64,000 nucleotides of DNA, taken from the NCBI GenBank assembly GCA_035602605.1, contig DATNLZ010000079.1:1-64000 (forward strand). Reading direction: 5' to 3'. The notes beneath the pieces were generated by a model. The model was not told the origin of the DNA. It did no database searches and saw only the letters and a list, made by a program, of their open reading frames with translations. Of the stretch, positions 28,207-37,544 are shown piece after piece (position 1 is the first letter of the stretch; each line of letters opens with the position of its first letter). This DNA comes from DASQHY01 sp035602605 (GTDB lineage Bacteria > Acidobacteriota > Terriglobia > Acidiferrales > UBA7541). The position numbers were made by a program, and so were the translations under genes.

Positions 28207-29538
28207 ATGATGTTCGAGGAAGCGTGCGAAAAGACAGGAGAGACTGCGACGCAAGCAAACGCCAGCGGCTTTTCGGGTGCGGACAAACCTAAGTACGAAG
28301 ACTATTCGCGTTGCGTTCACTGCGGACTTTGCCTGAATCACTGCCCAACGTATCGCCTGTGGGGACTGGAGGCGGATTCACCGCGCGGGCGCATCCGGCA
28401 AATGGCTCTTGTAGATGAAGGGCAACTCGAAATCGGGAATTCTTTTGTACGCCACATCGACCAGTGCCTGGATTGCCGCGCGTGCGAGACGGCCTGTCCC
28501 TCCGGTGTGCAATATGGAAAATTAGTTGAATCGGCCCGAGCGCAGATCGAACAGCATTATCGGCGACCGTTTTGGTCGCGAGTTGCGCGCAGTGTGGTGT
28601 TTCGTCATTTACTGCCATATCCTGCGCGCATTTCTGGCGCGGCCCGGGTTCTTCGATTTTACCAGCAGTCAGGACTGCAGCGGCTTGCGCGCAGTTCGGG
28701 TGCTCTCCGAGCGCTCGGGCTTGCAGAGCAAGAGCGCCTGTTACCCAAGATTGACGACGAGTTTTTCTTTTCGCGGCTAGGGAAAACATATCCGGCCATT
28801 ACAAAACGCCGTGCACGAGTGGCATTCTTTGCCGGGTGCGTGGCGCAGGTTACGTTTGCGAAACTAAACGACGCTACAATTCGGGTCCTGACAGCCAATG
28901 GCTGTGAAGTGGTTGTGCCGGCGGAGCAACGGTGTTGCGGGGCGTTAGCAGCACATGCGGGCGTCCGTGACGTTGCCCGTTCGCTTGCTCGTAAGAATCT
29001 GGGCATTTTCCTGGGTAACGAATTTGACGCGGTGGTTACCAATGCGGCGGGGTGCGGCTCGACGCTAAAAGAATACGAGGACTTATTTTCGCCGGAGGAT
29101 CCAGCGCACGCGAAGGCCCAGGCGTTTCGCAAGCGGATGCGCGATGTGACCGAGTTTCTGGCGGAGTTGGGCATGACCGCGCCGCTCAATCCGGTGCCCT
29201 TACGAGTCACCTACCAGGATTCCTGCCACTTGCTTCATGGCCAAAAGGTGAGCGCCGCGCCGCGAAAGCTAATTCTCAGCGTTCCCGGAGTGCAATTGAT
29301 TGAAATGCGTTTTGCTGATTTCTGCTGCGGCTCGGCTGGCGTTTACAACGTGACAGAAACGCAGACTTCGCTGGAACTTCTTGCCGAAAAAATGCACCAT
29401 GCGGCTGAAACGCGTGCGAACACGATTGTCACGGCAAATCCTGGCTGTCTTTTGCAGCTTCGCGCCGGAGCGAAACTACATGGAACCGGACAAGAGGTCA
29501 TACACGTTATCGAATTGCTGGAGCGAGCTCTAGGGTGA
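28207..29538 (+). CDS. glcF: glycolate oxidase iron-sulfur subunit GlcF
   Basis: A 443-residue electron-transfer subunit. Two [4Fe-4S] motifs, CVHCGLCLNHCP and CLDCRACETACP, lie in the first ~100 residues, and two CCG domains (RCCGALAA ... DFCCGSAGVYN) follow, as in heterodisulfide-reductase-like proteins. It passes electrons from the flavin subunits to the respiratory chain. The ATG at 28207 is preferred over an in-frame TTG at 28201 because AGGGA lies about 8 bases before the ATG. Confidence 0.92.
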   Translation: MMFEEACEKTGETATQANASGFSGADKPKYEDYSRCVHCGLCLNHCPTYRLWGLEADSPRGRIRQMALVDEGQLEIGNSFVRHIDQCLDCRACETACPSGVQYGKLVESARAQIEQHYRRPFWSRVARSVVFRHLLPYPARISGAARVLRFYQQSGLQRLARSSGALRALGLAEQERLLPKIDDEFFFSRLGKTYPAITKRRARVAFFAGCVAQVTFAKLNDATIRVLTANGCEVVVPAEQRCCGALAAHAGVRDVARSLARKNLGIFLGNEFDAVVTNAAGCGSTLKEYEDLFSPEDPAHAKAQAFRKRMRDVTEFLAELGMTAPLNPVPLRVTYQDSCHLLHGQKVSAAPRKLILSVPGVQLIEMRFADFCCGSAGVYNVTETQTSLELLAEKMHHAAETRANTIVTANPGCLLQLRAGAKLHGTGQEVIHVIELLERALG

Positions 29539-29626
29539 TTTGCCAATCGCCAGTTGTGACGTGAGGCGCGCGTTTCATTGCTGAATTACAGAGGCTCTGC
29601 TAACCTTTTGGATAGCGCGTCCTAAC

Positions 29627-29716
<90 letters not shown>

Positions 29717-29816
29717 CTTCCTTTATTTTGTTGTATTTACAGACCATGGTGTCTATCATGGTGTCTGCTTTGCACCAATTCCCGCTCCTTCACAGCGAGG
29801 AAAGAGGGCTGCAGAC

Positions 29817-31055
29817 ATGTCCAAACGCGGCAACGGCTACGGCAGCGAAAATCGCGTCAATATCCTCAAAAAAGTGAAAATCGGTCGGAACTGGAATCTG
29901 TATCCAGCGGTCGTGGAGCCTAACGGTAAACTCCGCGACAAAGTCCGTGTGCGCGGCAAAGTTGAAGTTCATTCGGAAGGATACTACTACATCGAGTGGT
30001 GGCAGGACGGAAGAAAGCGCGAGCAGATCAAAAATCGAGCAGAGGTAGTTGACCTCGCGCGTCGCAAGGCGATCCAACTTCAAGCGAACCGTGCGGGGAT
30101 CGAAATGGTTCAAGAGGGCGGCAATGGCAAAGGGGTCACAATCGCTGAGGCCGTCGCCTCATACCTCAAGGACGTGGAGCCGCCCCAACGCGAGCCGAAG
30201 ACCTACGTGGCTTATAAGTATTGCTTGAAAGTTTTCGGCATAAGCTGCGCAAAGCACTGGATACAGGATGTGAAGCGCGAAGATCTGCTGGCATTTATTC
30301 GCAAGCTCTACGAACTTGGTTGCGGCCCGCGCACCGCATACAACCGGGCGGTGATTGTTTCGCAGCTCCTAAAAGCGAACGGGATCACCAAGTTACTCCA
30401 TAACCGCGACTGGCCGGAATACGTAGAACCGATCCGTCCAATGTACGAGGACGAGGAAATCCAAGCGCTCTTCAAGGCTTGCGATGAAGGTGAGCGCGTT
30501 CTGTATCTTTCCTACCTTCTGACCGGTCTCCGAGATAAGGAAGTGCGCCATCTGACTTGGCGGGACATCGACTTCCGAACTCACGTGATCCGTGTAACGA
30601 GAAAACCTCTCTACGGGTTCAAGCCCAAGAACAAAGAGGAACGTGAAGTCCCTGTGCCCGAGACACTGATCACCGCCCTCAAGAAATATAAGTCGTCAAA
30701 GAAGCCGAACGCGGATGGCCTGGTTTTCCCGAACGAGTCGGGCCGGCCAGACAAACGCCACGAGTTCAAACTGAAGCGCATCGCTTTCCACGCAAAACTC
30801 AATTGCGGCCGTTGCGTCTCAAAGCACGGCAACAAATGCTCTGTAGGACCGTACTGTTCGAATTTCTTTCTGCACAAATTCCGGCATACGTTTGCCACGC
30901 GCAACCTGCAAGATCATGTGTGCGATATTAAGACGCTGCAGAATTGGATGGGACACAAAGACCTAGCTTCCACGATGGTTTACTTGAAAGCGGTCCGAAA
31001 CAGGGACGTAATGGATCGCGTTAACTCAAGCGAGTTAGCGGCGCTTGCGATCTGA
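29817..31055 (+). CDS. tyrosine recombinase / tRNA-Ser integrase
   Basis: A 412-residue site-specific recombinase. The catalytic set is visible: Arg in LLTGLRDKEVRHLTW near residue 236, H-x-x-R in FLHKFRHTFAT near 352, and the Tyr nucleophile in MGHKDLASTMVYLK near 388. An N-terminal core-binding SAM-like domain (EAVASYLKDVEPP) precedes it. Between the Arg and His boxes is a Cys-rich insert (CGRCVSKHGNKCSVGPYC), perhaps a zinc site. The ATG at 29817 has GAGG upstream; a longer frame starts inside the tRNA and is rejected. Located 100 bases downstream of the tRNA, as expected for an element integrated at its 3' end. Confidence 0.92.
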   Translation: MSKRGNGYGSENRVNILKKVKIGRNWNLYPAVVEPNGKLRDKVRVRGKVEVHSEGYYYIEWWQDGRKREQIKNRAEVVDLARRKAIQLQANRAGIEMVQEGGNGKGVTIAEAVASYLKDVEPPQREPKTYVAYKYCLKVFGISCAKHWIQDVKREDLLAFIRKLYELGCGPRTAYNRAVIVSQLLKANGITKLLHNRDWPEYVEPIRPMYEDEEIQALFKACDEGERVLYLSYLLTGLRDKEVRHLTWRDIDFRTHVIRVTRKPLYGFKPKNKEEREVPVPETLITALKKYKSSKKPNADGLVFPNESGRPDKRHEFKLKRIAFHAKLNCGRCVSKHGNKCSVGPYCSNFFLHKFRHTFATRNLQDHVCDIKTLQNWMGHKDLASTMVYLKAVRNRDVMDRVNSSELAALAI

Positions 31056-31092
31056 GATATTTTGACGCACTGTTAATTCCGGATTACAGTGC

Positions 31093-31121
31093 TTGACTTC
31101 TTACTACTTCCAACCTACATT
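31093..31121 (+). promoter_or_regulatory. sigma70-like promoter
   Basis: TTGACT at 31093-31098 and TACATT at 31116-31121 with a 17-base spacer. The predicted start of transcription near 31128 would give a leader of about 70 bases for the metalloprotease gene at 31201. Confidence 0.4.
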
Positions 31122-31200
31122 GTCAGCCCGTCGGACACTAAGAATTAAACCCGTACGAGTGCGGAAACGTTTTGACAGATGATGCCAAGGGAGTAGGAGT

Positions 31201-32325
31201 GTGCGCGTGAGGAAAACCTGGCCAATACTGGGACTAGTGATCCTGTGCATTGGCACCTCTGCATGCAAGAAACGGGAGAAGCAACAGCAGCCCGAAGCTC
31301 GGAAGATCCATATCCAGGAAGGGTATTCCGAGACATTTATCCAAGCTCTCCAACAGCAGGAAAAATCGATCGAAGTCTCGACACTGGGCATGAATCTGAA
31401 TCAAGTTCAGGCGGTTAGATTGGTATTACGAACATGGCCAAACAAGAGGGTTATAACGGTAGCGTTCAAAGGTGGTAGCGCGGAATTGCGTAAACAGGTC
31501 TCCCTTGCCGTCAAGCCTTGGTCGGATGTGGCGAACATCACTCTCGACTTCGGATATGACCCGAACGCCGCAAACTACAGAGAATGGTCGACGTCGGACA
31601 CCCAGTACCGAGCCGATGTGCGAATATCGTTTGACTCGCAACCTGAACCCGGCTATTGGTCCGCAATCGGCAAGGACAGTATCAAACTCTCCCTTCGCCC
31701 TCCCAACATTGCGTCGATGAATTTTGAAGGGTTCGCTGATGAACTGCCTGATGATTGGCGTGCCACCACCCTGCATGAATTTGGACACGCTCTCGGATTT
31801 GCACATGAACACCAAAGTCCTAATAGCCCCTGTGACCAGGAATACCGATGGTCCGACGACCCGGGCTATATGCGCACGCAGAACATACACCACGAATTTG
31901 TTCCCGACAATCAGGGCCGAAAACCAGGGATATATACCGTCTTAGGAGGCGCACCAAATCGCTGGAGCCCGGCGACGATTGATTTCAACTTGAAACAATT
32001 TGCTGCTTCAACTGATTGGTATCTAACCTCGTTCGACCAGAGCTCGATTATGAAATATGTGTTCCAGGACTGGATGTACCGGGATATCGTGGCAAGCACA
32101 AAAAGCGGATGTTACGGCTCCCCAAATCTTGTTCTCTCAGCAGAAGATCAAAAAGCAGCAGGCGCAGCATATCCACGCGATCCTCAATTAGTTAAGCAGC
32201 TCCTCTATGAGCGGATGCAGGTCTCTCACCAGATCCTTACGCGTAAACATCTCTCTCCCCAGTTGCGGCTTGAATTCAAGTCGATTGCTGCGGACCTAGA
32301 AAAATCAAGACGGCAGATGAAATAG
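31201..32325 (+). CDS. lipoprotein zinc metalloprotease (astacin/matrixin-like)
   Basis: A 374-residue protein starting at GTG with GGAGTAGGAG upstream. The N-terminus is a lipoprotein signal (GTSAC, Cys22), so it is probably anchored to a membrane face. The zinc motif HEFGHALGFAH near residue 190 is the extended metzincin HExxHxxGxxH, and SIMKY near 282 fits the Met-turn. Astacins and matrixins cut extracellular proteins; the target is unknown. Residues ~70-180 hold the protease N-lobe (KRVITVAFKGG). Cargo of the integrated region, likely with the next two secreted proteins. Confidence 0.8.
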   Translation: MRVRKTWPILGLVILCIGTSACKKREKQQQPEARKIHIQEGYSETFIQALQQQEKSIEVSTLGMNLNQVQAVRLVLRTWPNKRVITVAFKGGSAELRKQVSLAVKPWSDVANITLDFGYDPNAANYREWSTSDTQYRADVRISFDSQPEPGYWSAIGKDSIKLSLRPPNIASMNFEGFADELPDDWRATTLHEFGHALGFAHEHQSPNSPCDQEYRWSDDPGYMRTQNIHHEFVPDNQGRKPGIYTVLGGAPNRWSPATIDFNLKQFAASTDWYLTSFDQSSIMKYVFQDWMYRDIVASTKSGCYGSPNLVLSAEDQKAAGAAYPRDPQLVKQLLYERMQVSHQILTRKHLSPQLRLEFKSIAADLEKSRRQMK

Positions 32326-32394
32326 TGGTTTCGTATTGGGGGCGAAGAATTAACAGGACGGAATCCGCTATTACTCCCAAAAGGATGGTCAGCT

Positions 32395-33870
32395 ATGCGA
32401 GTTAAGAGAGCGGTCTTTTTTGGGTTCATGATAATGGGCTCGGGACTTTTGACTTGTCCAGGTTACGCGCAAACGAACAGCTGTACATCGGAATCGGGAA
32501 GAATTGTCTGCGTCGTGAAGGAAAGTGATCCCAACGCCCTGGGCCCGCTTCACGTTCCGAATGAATCGAAGGTGGTTCTCAGAGTAACGGAAAAGAGCCC
32601 GTTCGATGAGTGCACTCTGGCTGAAGCCAAACTTACCGAAATAAAGTCGCAAGACCCTATCGTAACGATTCTACAGCTTCTAACGAAGGCTGCTACCGGC
32701 GGTGCTCTTCCTTCTGGTGCTGCAGCACTATCTACGACCCAAACCATACGGGACAAGAAACAGAATGGTAAGACATTGACCCCTGCGGAAGCGCTCCATG
32801 AAGATTTGCTGGATTTGCGAGCCACGCTCGACGGCGAAATTACTGAGATTACTAAGACTATTGAAAGCCCTGGGGGTCTGAGGTCTCTGGCCGAAGAGAT
32901 TGACGGGATCTTTCTCGCTCCACCGAGGACAAAAGAGAAGTATCAGTCACAGATTCCACAGCTCGAGGATAAACTGACGGCCGTTCTCTCAAAGCCTGAT
33001 CCCTTACTGGAAGCCGAACAGCTTCGTTATGGTATCTTGCGCGATCGCCTGAAGCCGATCATCATGAACGGACCAATGCAGAATAGTAACGACATCGCAA
33101 CAATTTCCAATGACGAGGAAATACTGAATACAGTAGCCGGGCAACTTTCCGCCCTGAAAACAAATTACGACTCCATAGTTGCGGCCAAAGTGCAATTTAG
33201 AACTCTAATGACATTCATGAAACAGACTGATTCGAGCTTGCGCGGCACCACCGACCCATTCACAAAAGAACTTCCCATGGTTCCGAATCTCCAACAAACT
33301 GCAACAACATCCATAACGTGTTCGAATGCAATCACAAAAAAAGTGTCTACTCCAGCTATCCCAGTAACGGTGATGTACGAGGGCCTGCCGCGTCTCTCAG
33401 TGTCGGTTGGTCCCTTGTTGAGCACGATAGAAAAACAAAAGCTCGGAACGACGCCTGTGAGCACTGGAGTGGATAGCACGGGTAAGCCAACATTCAAATC
33501 TCTTTTTGCAGTGGTTGACCATGCTCCAGTTCAGGTCGTCCCCTTTGCCTTTCTTAACTTCCGGGTGGCAAACCTTGAGAGGAATTCGAATCCGGCCAAA
33601 CAACCGAGGTACACCTTGCACGTCTCCACTGGCGTGGGAGTGAATCCGAATAGCGGATCTAACGAGGTCGAATTCTTTTTCGGTGTAGGATTCGGCGTAA
33701 AAAAACTTCTGGTGCAAGTTGGTGATCATGTCGGACGCTTTCAAAAAGGATTTACTGGCGGGTTCAATATCGGAGATACAGTGCCAGCAAATTTCCCCAG
33801 CACGTTGCCGATACACAAGGTCTACAAAAACGGCTTTGGGATTGCACTGTCCTACAAGCTGCCTCTCTGA
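32395..33870 (+). CDS. secreted protein of unknown function
   Basis: A 491-residue protein with a signal peptide (residues ~1-26, ending PGYAQ). No family is recognised. The central part (~130-300) is rich in charged helices, and the C-terminal ~150 residues are Gly/Val-rich with alternating hydrophobics and end in GFGIALSYKLPL, an aromatic-rich strand that might be part of an outer-membrane barrel. AAGGA lies upstream of the ATG. It follows the metalloprotease by 69 bases. Confidence 0.65.
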   Translation: MRVKRAVFFGFMIMGSGLLTCPGYAQTNSCTSESGRIVCVVKESDPNALGPLHVPNESKVVLRVTEKSPFDECTLAEAKLTEIKSQDPIVTILQLLTKAATGGALPSGAAALSTTQTIRDKKQNGKTLTPAEALHEDLLDLRATLDGEITEITKTIESPGGLRSLAEEIDGIFLAPPRTKEKYQSQIPQLEDKLTAVLSKPDPLLEAEQLRYGILRDRLKPIIMNGPMQNSNDIATISNDEEILNTVAGQLSALKTNYDSIVAAKVQFRTLMTFMKQTDSSLRGTTDPFTKELPMVPNLQQTATTSITCSNAITKKVSTPAIPVTVMYEGLPRLSVSVGPLLSTIEKQKLGTTPVSTGVDSTGKPTFKSLFAVVDHAPVQVVPFAFLNFRVANLERNSNPAKQPRYTLHVSTGVGVNPNSGSNEVEFFFGVGFGVKKLLVQVGDHVGRFQKGFTGGFNIGDTVPANFPSTLPIHKVYKNGFGIALSYKLPL

Positions 33871-33875
33871 CGTTT

Positions 33876-33896
33876 GGTTCGATCCCTACCGCCCTT
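33876..33896 (+). repeat. degenerate tRNA 3'-end fragment (att-like)
   Basis: ggttcgatccctaccgccc matches, with one mismatch in 19 bases, the T-loop and acceptor part of the fragments at 36378-36400 and 41053-41075. Position fits a worn attachment site, but alone it is weak. Confidence 0.4.
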
Positions 33897-33912
33897 CGTC
33901 TCATCTTCGAAG

Positions 33913-33946
33913 TGGCAACGAACATGTCTTGGCAACGAACATGTCT
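33913..33946 (+). repeat. 17-bp perfect tandem duplication
   Basis: TGGCAACGAACATGTCT occurs twice head to tail (33913-33929 and 33930-33946) in the intergenic region upstream of the repeat-rich secreted protein gene. It may be an operator pair or a replication-slippage scar. Confidence 0.8.
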
Positions 33947-33976
33947 GGTTTGTGATGAGGCGCTGAAACGCCAAAG

Positions 33977-34005
33977 TTGCCCTGTCGCCACGTGTATGAT
34001 ATATA
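33977..34005 (+). promoter_or_regulatory. sigma70-like promoter
   Basis: TTGCCC at 33977-33982 and TATATA at 34000-34005 are separated by 17 bases; TATAAC overlaps at 34002. It would drive the gene at 34075, whose ATG is preceded by CAGGAGAA. Confidence 0.4.
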
Positions 34006-34074
34006 ACCTGCAAGATAGGCCCGGTTCTATGAGACTTCGCTCTAATTAAGTCGGTTGCATCCAGGAGAATACAC

Positions 34075-36138
34075 ATGGCCACAGCACCACGCCAGATCGT
34101 TCCTCGACGCCAGATAGTCCCTCTACATAAGCCTGCGGAGCAGGCGGACATTGCTGGTCTCGCTCCTCTGGCGCATCTCACGTATCACAATGGTTCTTTA
34201 CTGACCGCCGCCCAAGTCGTCACAATTTTCTGGGGTAACTATTGGAAGGACCAGAGCGGGTTAATAAACCAACTCAACGCATTCTTTGACTTCATCCTGA
34301 CGAGTTCACTGATCGACCTGTTGGCCGAGTACAATGTCCCTGGGCAAACAATCGGTCACGGAAGCCGCATCCCCATCCCCACGGCCCCGATTACGGCGAC
34401 AGAGCCCGGCGGCGGGAGCGGACAGGTCAGCGATGTTCAGATTCAGCAGGCGCTTCAAGGATGGATTGCCAATGGGACTATACCGCCGAAGACCAGTAAC
34501 ACACTGTACTTCGTCTATCTTCCCCCTGAGGTAGTCTCTACTTTTGGTACGGTCAATTCCTGTCAGCAGATCTGTGGTTACCACAGCCATATCAATGGCA
34601 TCTTCTACGCCGTAGTGCCGTTCGTCAAGTGCAACGGCTGCATGTCTGGTTCTACAAATCGTCAGCCCTTTGATTCGCTCACCAAAGTCAGCAGCCATGA
34701 GCTTTGCGAAGCGATTACTGATCCAGCCGGAGATGGATGGTACGACGACACCTCTGGGAATGAGATCGGAGACATCTGTAGTTTGGCGGTCCAACAACTG
34801 GGCCCATACATCATCCAGCGTGAATGGTCGAATCAGGCCAATTCGTGCGTATTGGCTCCTCCGAATCCAGTTCAGATCACCGCTTCCGCGACCAATTCGC
34901 AGGGTGACTTGCATATCCTTGCCATCGATCAGACCAAAGCACTCTCGCAGACGATTCTAACGGCCAATGGAACTTGGTCGTTCGCCTTTGGAGATGTCCA
35001 GTCACAGACAAGCAAGGTTGGCCCCAACATCGGCCCCACTCAGTATGTTGCGTGCGCTAATGCTGCGCCCAGCAAGTCGCCGCTGCCGACACCAGAGGAC
35101 TTGCATATCCTTGCGATTGATCAGAACGGCGGACTCTGGCACACGATTCGAGTGACCATCGCTGGCATTGAAACTTGGCCGTTCGCCTTTGGAGATGTCC
35201 AGTTACAGACAAGAAAGGTCGGCCCAAACGACGGGATCGGCCCCACTCCGTATGTCGCGTGTGCCACTAATGCAAAAGGTGACTTGCATATCCTTGCCAT
35301 CGATCAGAACAGCGGACTCTGGCACACGATTCGAACGGCCGATGGAGCTTGGCCGTTCGCCTTTGGAGATGTCCAGTCACAGACAAGAAAGGTCGGCCCC
35401 AACGCCGGGATCGGCCCCACTCCGAATGTTACATGTGCCGCTAATGCAAAAGGTGACTTGCATATCCTTGCCATCGATCAGAACGGCGGACTCTGGCACA
35501 CGGTTCGAATGGCCGATGGAACTTGGCCCTCCGCCTTTTTAGATGTGCAGTCACAGACAAGAAAGGTCGGCCCAAACGACGGGATCGGCCCCACTCCGTA
35601 TGTTGCGTGTGCCGCTAATGCAACAGGTGACTTGCATATCCTTGCCATCGATCAGAACGGCGGACTCTGGCACACGATTCGAACGGCCGATGGAACTTGG
35701 CCCTTCGCCTTTGCAGATATGCAGTCACAAACAAGAAAGGTCGGCCCAAACGACGGGATCGGCCCCACTCCGTATGTTGCATGTTCCGCTGATGCACAAG
35801 GTGACTTGCATATCCTTGCCATCGATCAGAACAGCGGACTCTGGCACACGATGCGAATGGCCGATGGAACTTGGCCGTTCGCCTTTGTACGCGTTAATCC
35901 TTCTCCATATACGCCGATTCCAATACCGACGATTGTGCCAAACGTCGTCGACTTATTTACGTCGAACGCTAAAAAACAGTTAGCCGCGGCTGGTCTCAGA
36001 GGGGCCTTTAAGCTTCCAATAAGTGGTCTACCCAAGGGACAAGATGGCGTGGTGGAAACTCAGAAGCCCCAGGGCAGCACAATAGCGGTTGTTAACAGCA
36101 TAGTGGAGTGTGTGGTAAGAGGTGGGCAGCCAGTGTAA
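34075..36138 (+). CDS. multidomain protein with six 58-residue repeats and a PASTA-like tail
   Basis: A 687-residue protein without an obvious signal peptide. Residues ~30-265 resemble the PHI-1/EXORDIUM-like proteins of actinobacteria and others: VVTIFWGNYW, then SSHELCEAITDP near residue 207 and GNEIGDICS. The His-Glu of SHELCE could bind metal, but full HExxH is absent. Residues ~277-610 are six repeats of a DLHILAIDQNGGLWHT unit, reminiscent of tachylectin or fucose-lectin beta-propeller blades. The last ~65 residues look like one PASTA domain. Export route and target are unknown; surface or glycan binding is inferred. Confidence 0.7.
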   Translation: MATAPRQIVPRRQIVPLHKPAEQADIAGLAPLAHLTYHNGSLLTAAQVVTIFWGNYWKDQSGLINQLNAFFDFILTSSLIDLLAEYNVPGQTIGHGSRIPIPTAPITATEPGGGSGQVSDVQIQQALQGWIANGTIPPKTSNTLYFVYLPPEVVSTFGTVNSCQQICGYHSHINGIFYAVVPFVKCNGCMSGSTNRQPFDSLTKVSSHELCEAITDPAGDGWYDDTSGNEIGDICSLAVQQLGPYIIQREWSNQANSCVLAPPNPVQITASATNSQGDLHILAIDQTKALSQTILTANGTWSFAFGDVQSQTSKVGPNIGPTQYVACANAAPSKSPLPTPEDLHILAIDQNGGLWHTIRVTIAGIETWPFAFGDVQLQTRKVGPNDGIGPTPYVACATNAKGDLHILAIDQNSGLWHTIRTADGAWPFAFGDVQSQTRKVGPNAGIGPTPNVTCAANAKGDLHILAIDQNGGLWHTVRMADGTWPSAFLDVQSQTRKVGPNDGIGPTPYVACAANATGDLHILAIDQNGGLWHTIRTADGTWPFAFADMQSQTRKVGPNDGIGPTPYVACSADAQGDLHILAIDQNSGLWHTMRMADGTWPFAFVRVNPSPYTPIPIPTIVPNVVDLFTSNAKKQLAAAGLRGAFKLPISGLPKGQDGVVETQKPQGSTIAVVNSIVECVVRGGQPV
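34906..35900 (+). repeat. tandem in-gene repeats, 174-bp period
   Basis: GACTTGCATATCCTTGC recurs starting at 34906, 35098, 35281, 35455, 35629 and 35803. The last four starts are exactly 174 bases (58 codons) apart and nearly identical in DNA; the first intervals are 192 and 183 bases. The nucleotide identity points to recent amplification or gene conversion. Confidence 0.9.
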
Positions 36139-36587
36139 ACCGCTAGCCACGGATTCGTCGTTAGCGAAATGCCAGAGCTGACGCAAGAACCTGATTAAGA
36201 CCTGGGGCCGCCTAGCTTTTCGCGTATCAAGTATTGATGACGCAGACCTTCGCATCGCTCGCGGGCGTGCGTAAGTCGCGTTGGACTGGCGAAACTTAGC
36301 TCCATTTGGCTCCAATTCATTTGGTTGGCAGTGGGTAGCACCGTGAAAACGCGGGACTTAGTAAAGTTAAATAACAATTCGATCCCCACCGCCCCTACCA
36401 AATCCATCTCGTTGAAAACAGGCGCATCGTGTTGAGTACAAAAGCCGTAGAGAATTTCTGCGCGAGATTTCTGCACGCACACATGTGCTGTCTCGTGCTG
36501 TCTGTTGCGGCCTGATTTAGTATCATCTACTAAAGATCTACTAAAGGTCTGCTGCTGTACTGAGCAGGAGTTCCGTGACCGCACGAC
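36139..36587. other. 449-bp intergenic region with att-like site
   Basis: No gene is supported. It contains the tRNA-like fragment at 36378-36400 and, before the next gene, two adjacent copies of TCTACTAAAG (36526-36535 and 36537-36546) and two of GTGCTGTCT (36485-36493 and 36495-36503), which might be operator half-sites. Confidence 0.5.
36378..36400 (+). repeat. att-like tRNA 3'-end fragment, left copy
   Basis: Twenty-three bases identical to 41053-41075 and containing a T-loop (TTCGATC) followed by CCCAC, CGCCCCT, A and CCA, the 3' end of a tRNA with an encoded CCA. The paired acceptor strand would be AGGGGCG, as in tRNA-Trp (inference). No tRNA body is present. Confidence 0.7.
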
Positions 36588-37386
36588 ATGAGCGCCGAAT
36601 CCTTCGCAACCGACCTGAACCACCAGCTGGAGCACTCAGCGGCCATCCGGAAGTTTGCCTACGAGAAGTTTATTGGGGAGCACGCAGGTGAGTTTGGGCG
36701 CGCGGACTACATCGCCGTTATCCTGTTCAACCGCTGTCTACAGACCCACGAGGCCACGGAGATCCTCGCAAGGCGGTCATTCATAGACGACGCCTGGGTG
36801 CTCGTGCGGGCGTTGGTTGAATATGCGGTGAACTGCCTCTACATGATGATGGTGGCAGACGCCCAGACTGCGGAAGACTTCGTCGACCTTCCAAAATATA
36901 AGAGGTACGACAACCTCAAGCGTCTCAAGCGCACCAATGAGAACTTGCTTCGGCAATCATACTCCGAAGAAGAAGAAGAAGAACTGCGCCAGGAGTTTGA
37001 TGCCGTCAGCTCGCGGTTCCATAAGAAAGACGGCGACAAGTGGTGCGCCGATCACAACATTTCAAAGAGGGCAGCCAAGGTAGACGAAAAAGATTGGTCA
37101 GGCGATACAAGGGAAGCACAACTCCTTGCTGTGGCTCGTAGACTCAGTATGGCGACTCGCGAGCACTTACGCTCACGGAATGGCCGATGCCCTCGCTGAC
37201 CAGTCGCGCAGCATCAAGGATGGGGTACTGGTCGAGCGGCACTACAAACCGGAGGAAGGTGCGGAGGTGGTCCACTCGGCCAACCTCACTCTTTGCTTCG
37301 TCATTCCTCTTATTGACCACTTGCTCGGCGGAAAGAATGCGGAAGAGATAAGTCTCGTAGTAAGGAAGTGGAGCGGACAGTCATGA
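36588..37386 (+). pseudogene. DUF5677-like gene, frameshifted
   Basis: Residues 1 to ~170 are read from ATG 36588; the natural continuation (LLWLVDSVWRLASTYAHGMADAL) lies in the next frame and runs to 37386. The frame change falls near 37105-37120. The joined product would be about 265 residues, helical, with the YxxxxxHG pattern of DUF5677-like proteins of unknown role. Either a decayed gene, programmed frameshifting or a sequencing error. First gene of the mini-island between the 23-bp repeats. Confidence 0.6.
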
Positions 37387-37544
37387 ATGATGCCCCGGCG
37401 CGTTCTTGGGAGCCAACCGCTGGACGGGCGGCAAGCGGCGCGCGCTGGGCGACGATTTCTGCGGGACTAGGCCGCCTTCATATGGTCAAGGAACTCTACT
37501 GCGCCCGCCGCTTTTTATCCAGACCTGGCCCACATCAACAGTCC

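Noticed and set aside
34906..35900. CRISPR-like regular repeats
   Set aside because: The 174-base period with coding-level conservation throughout is an in-gene protein repeat; there are no spacers.
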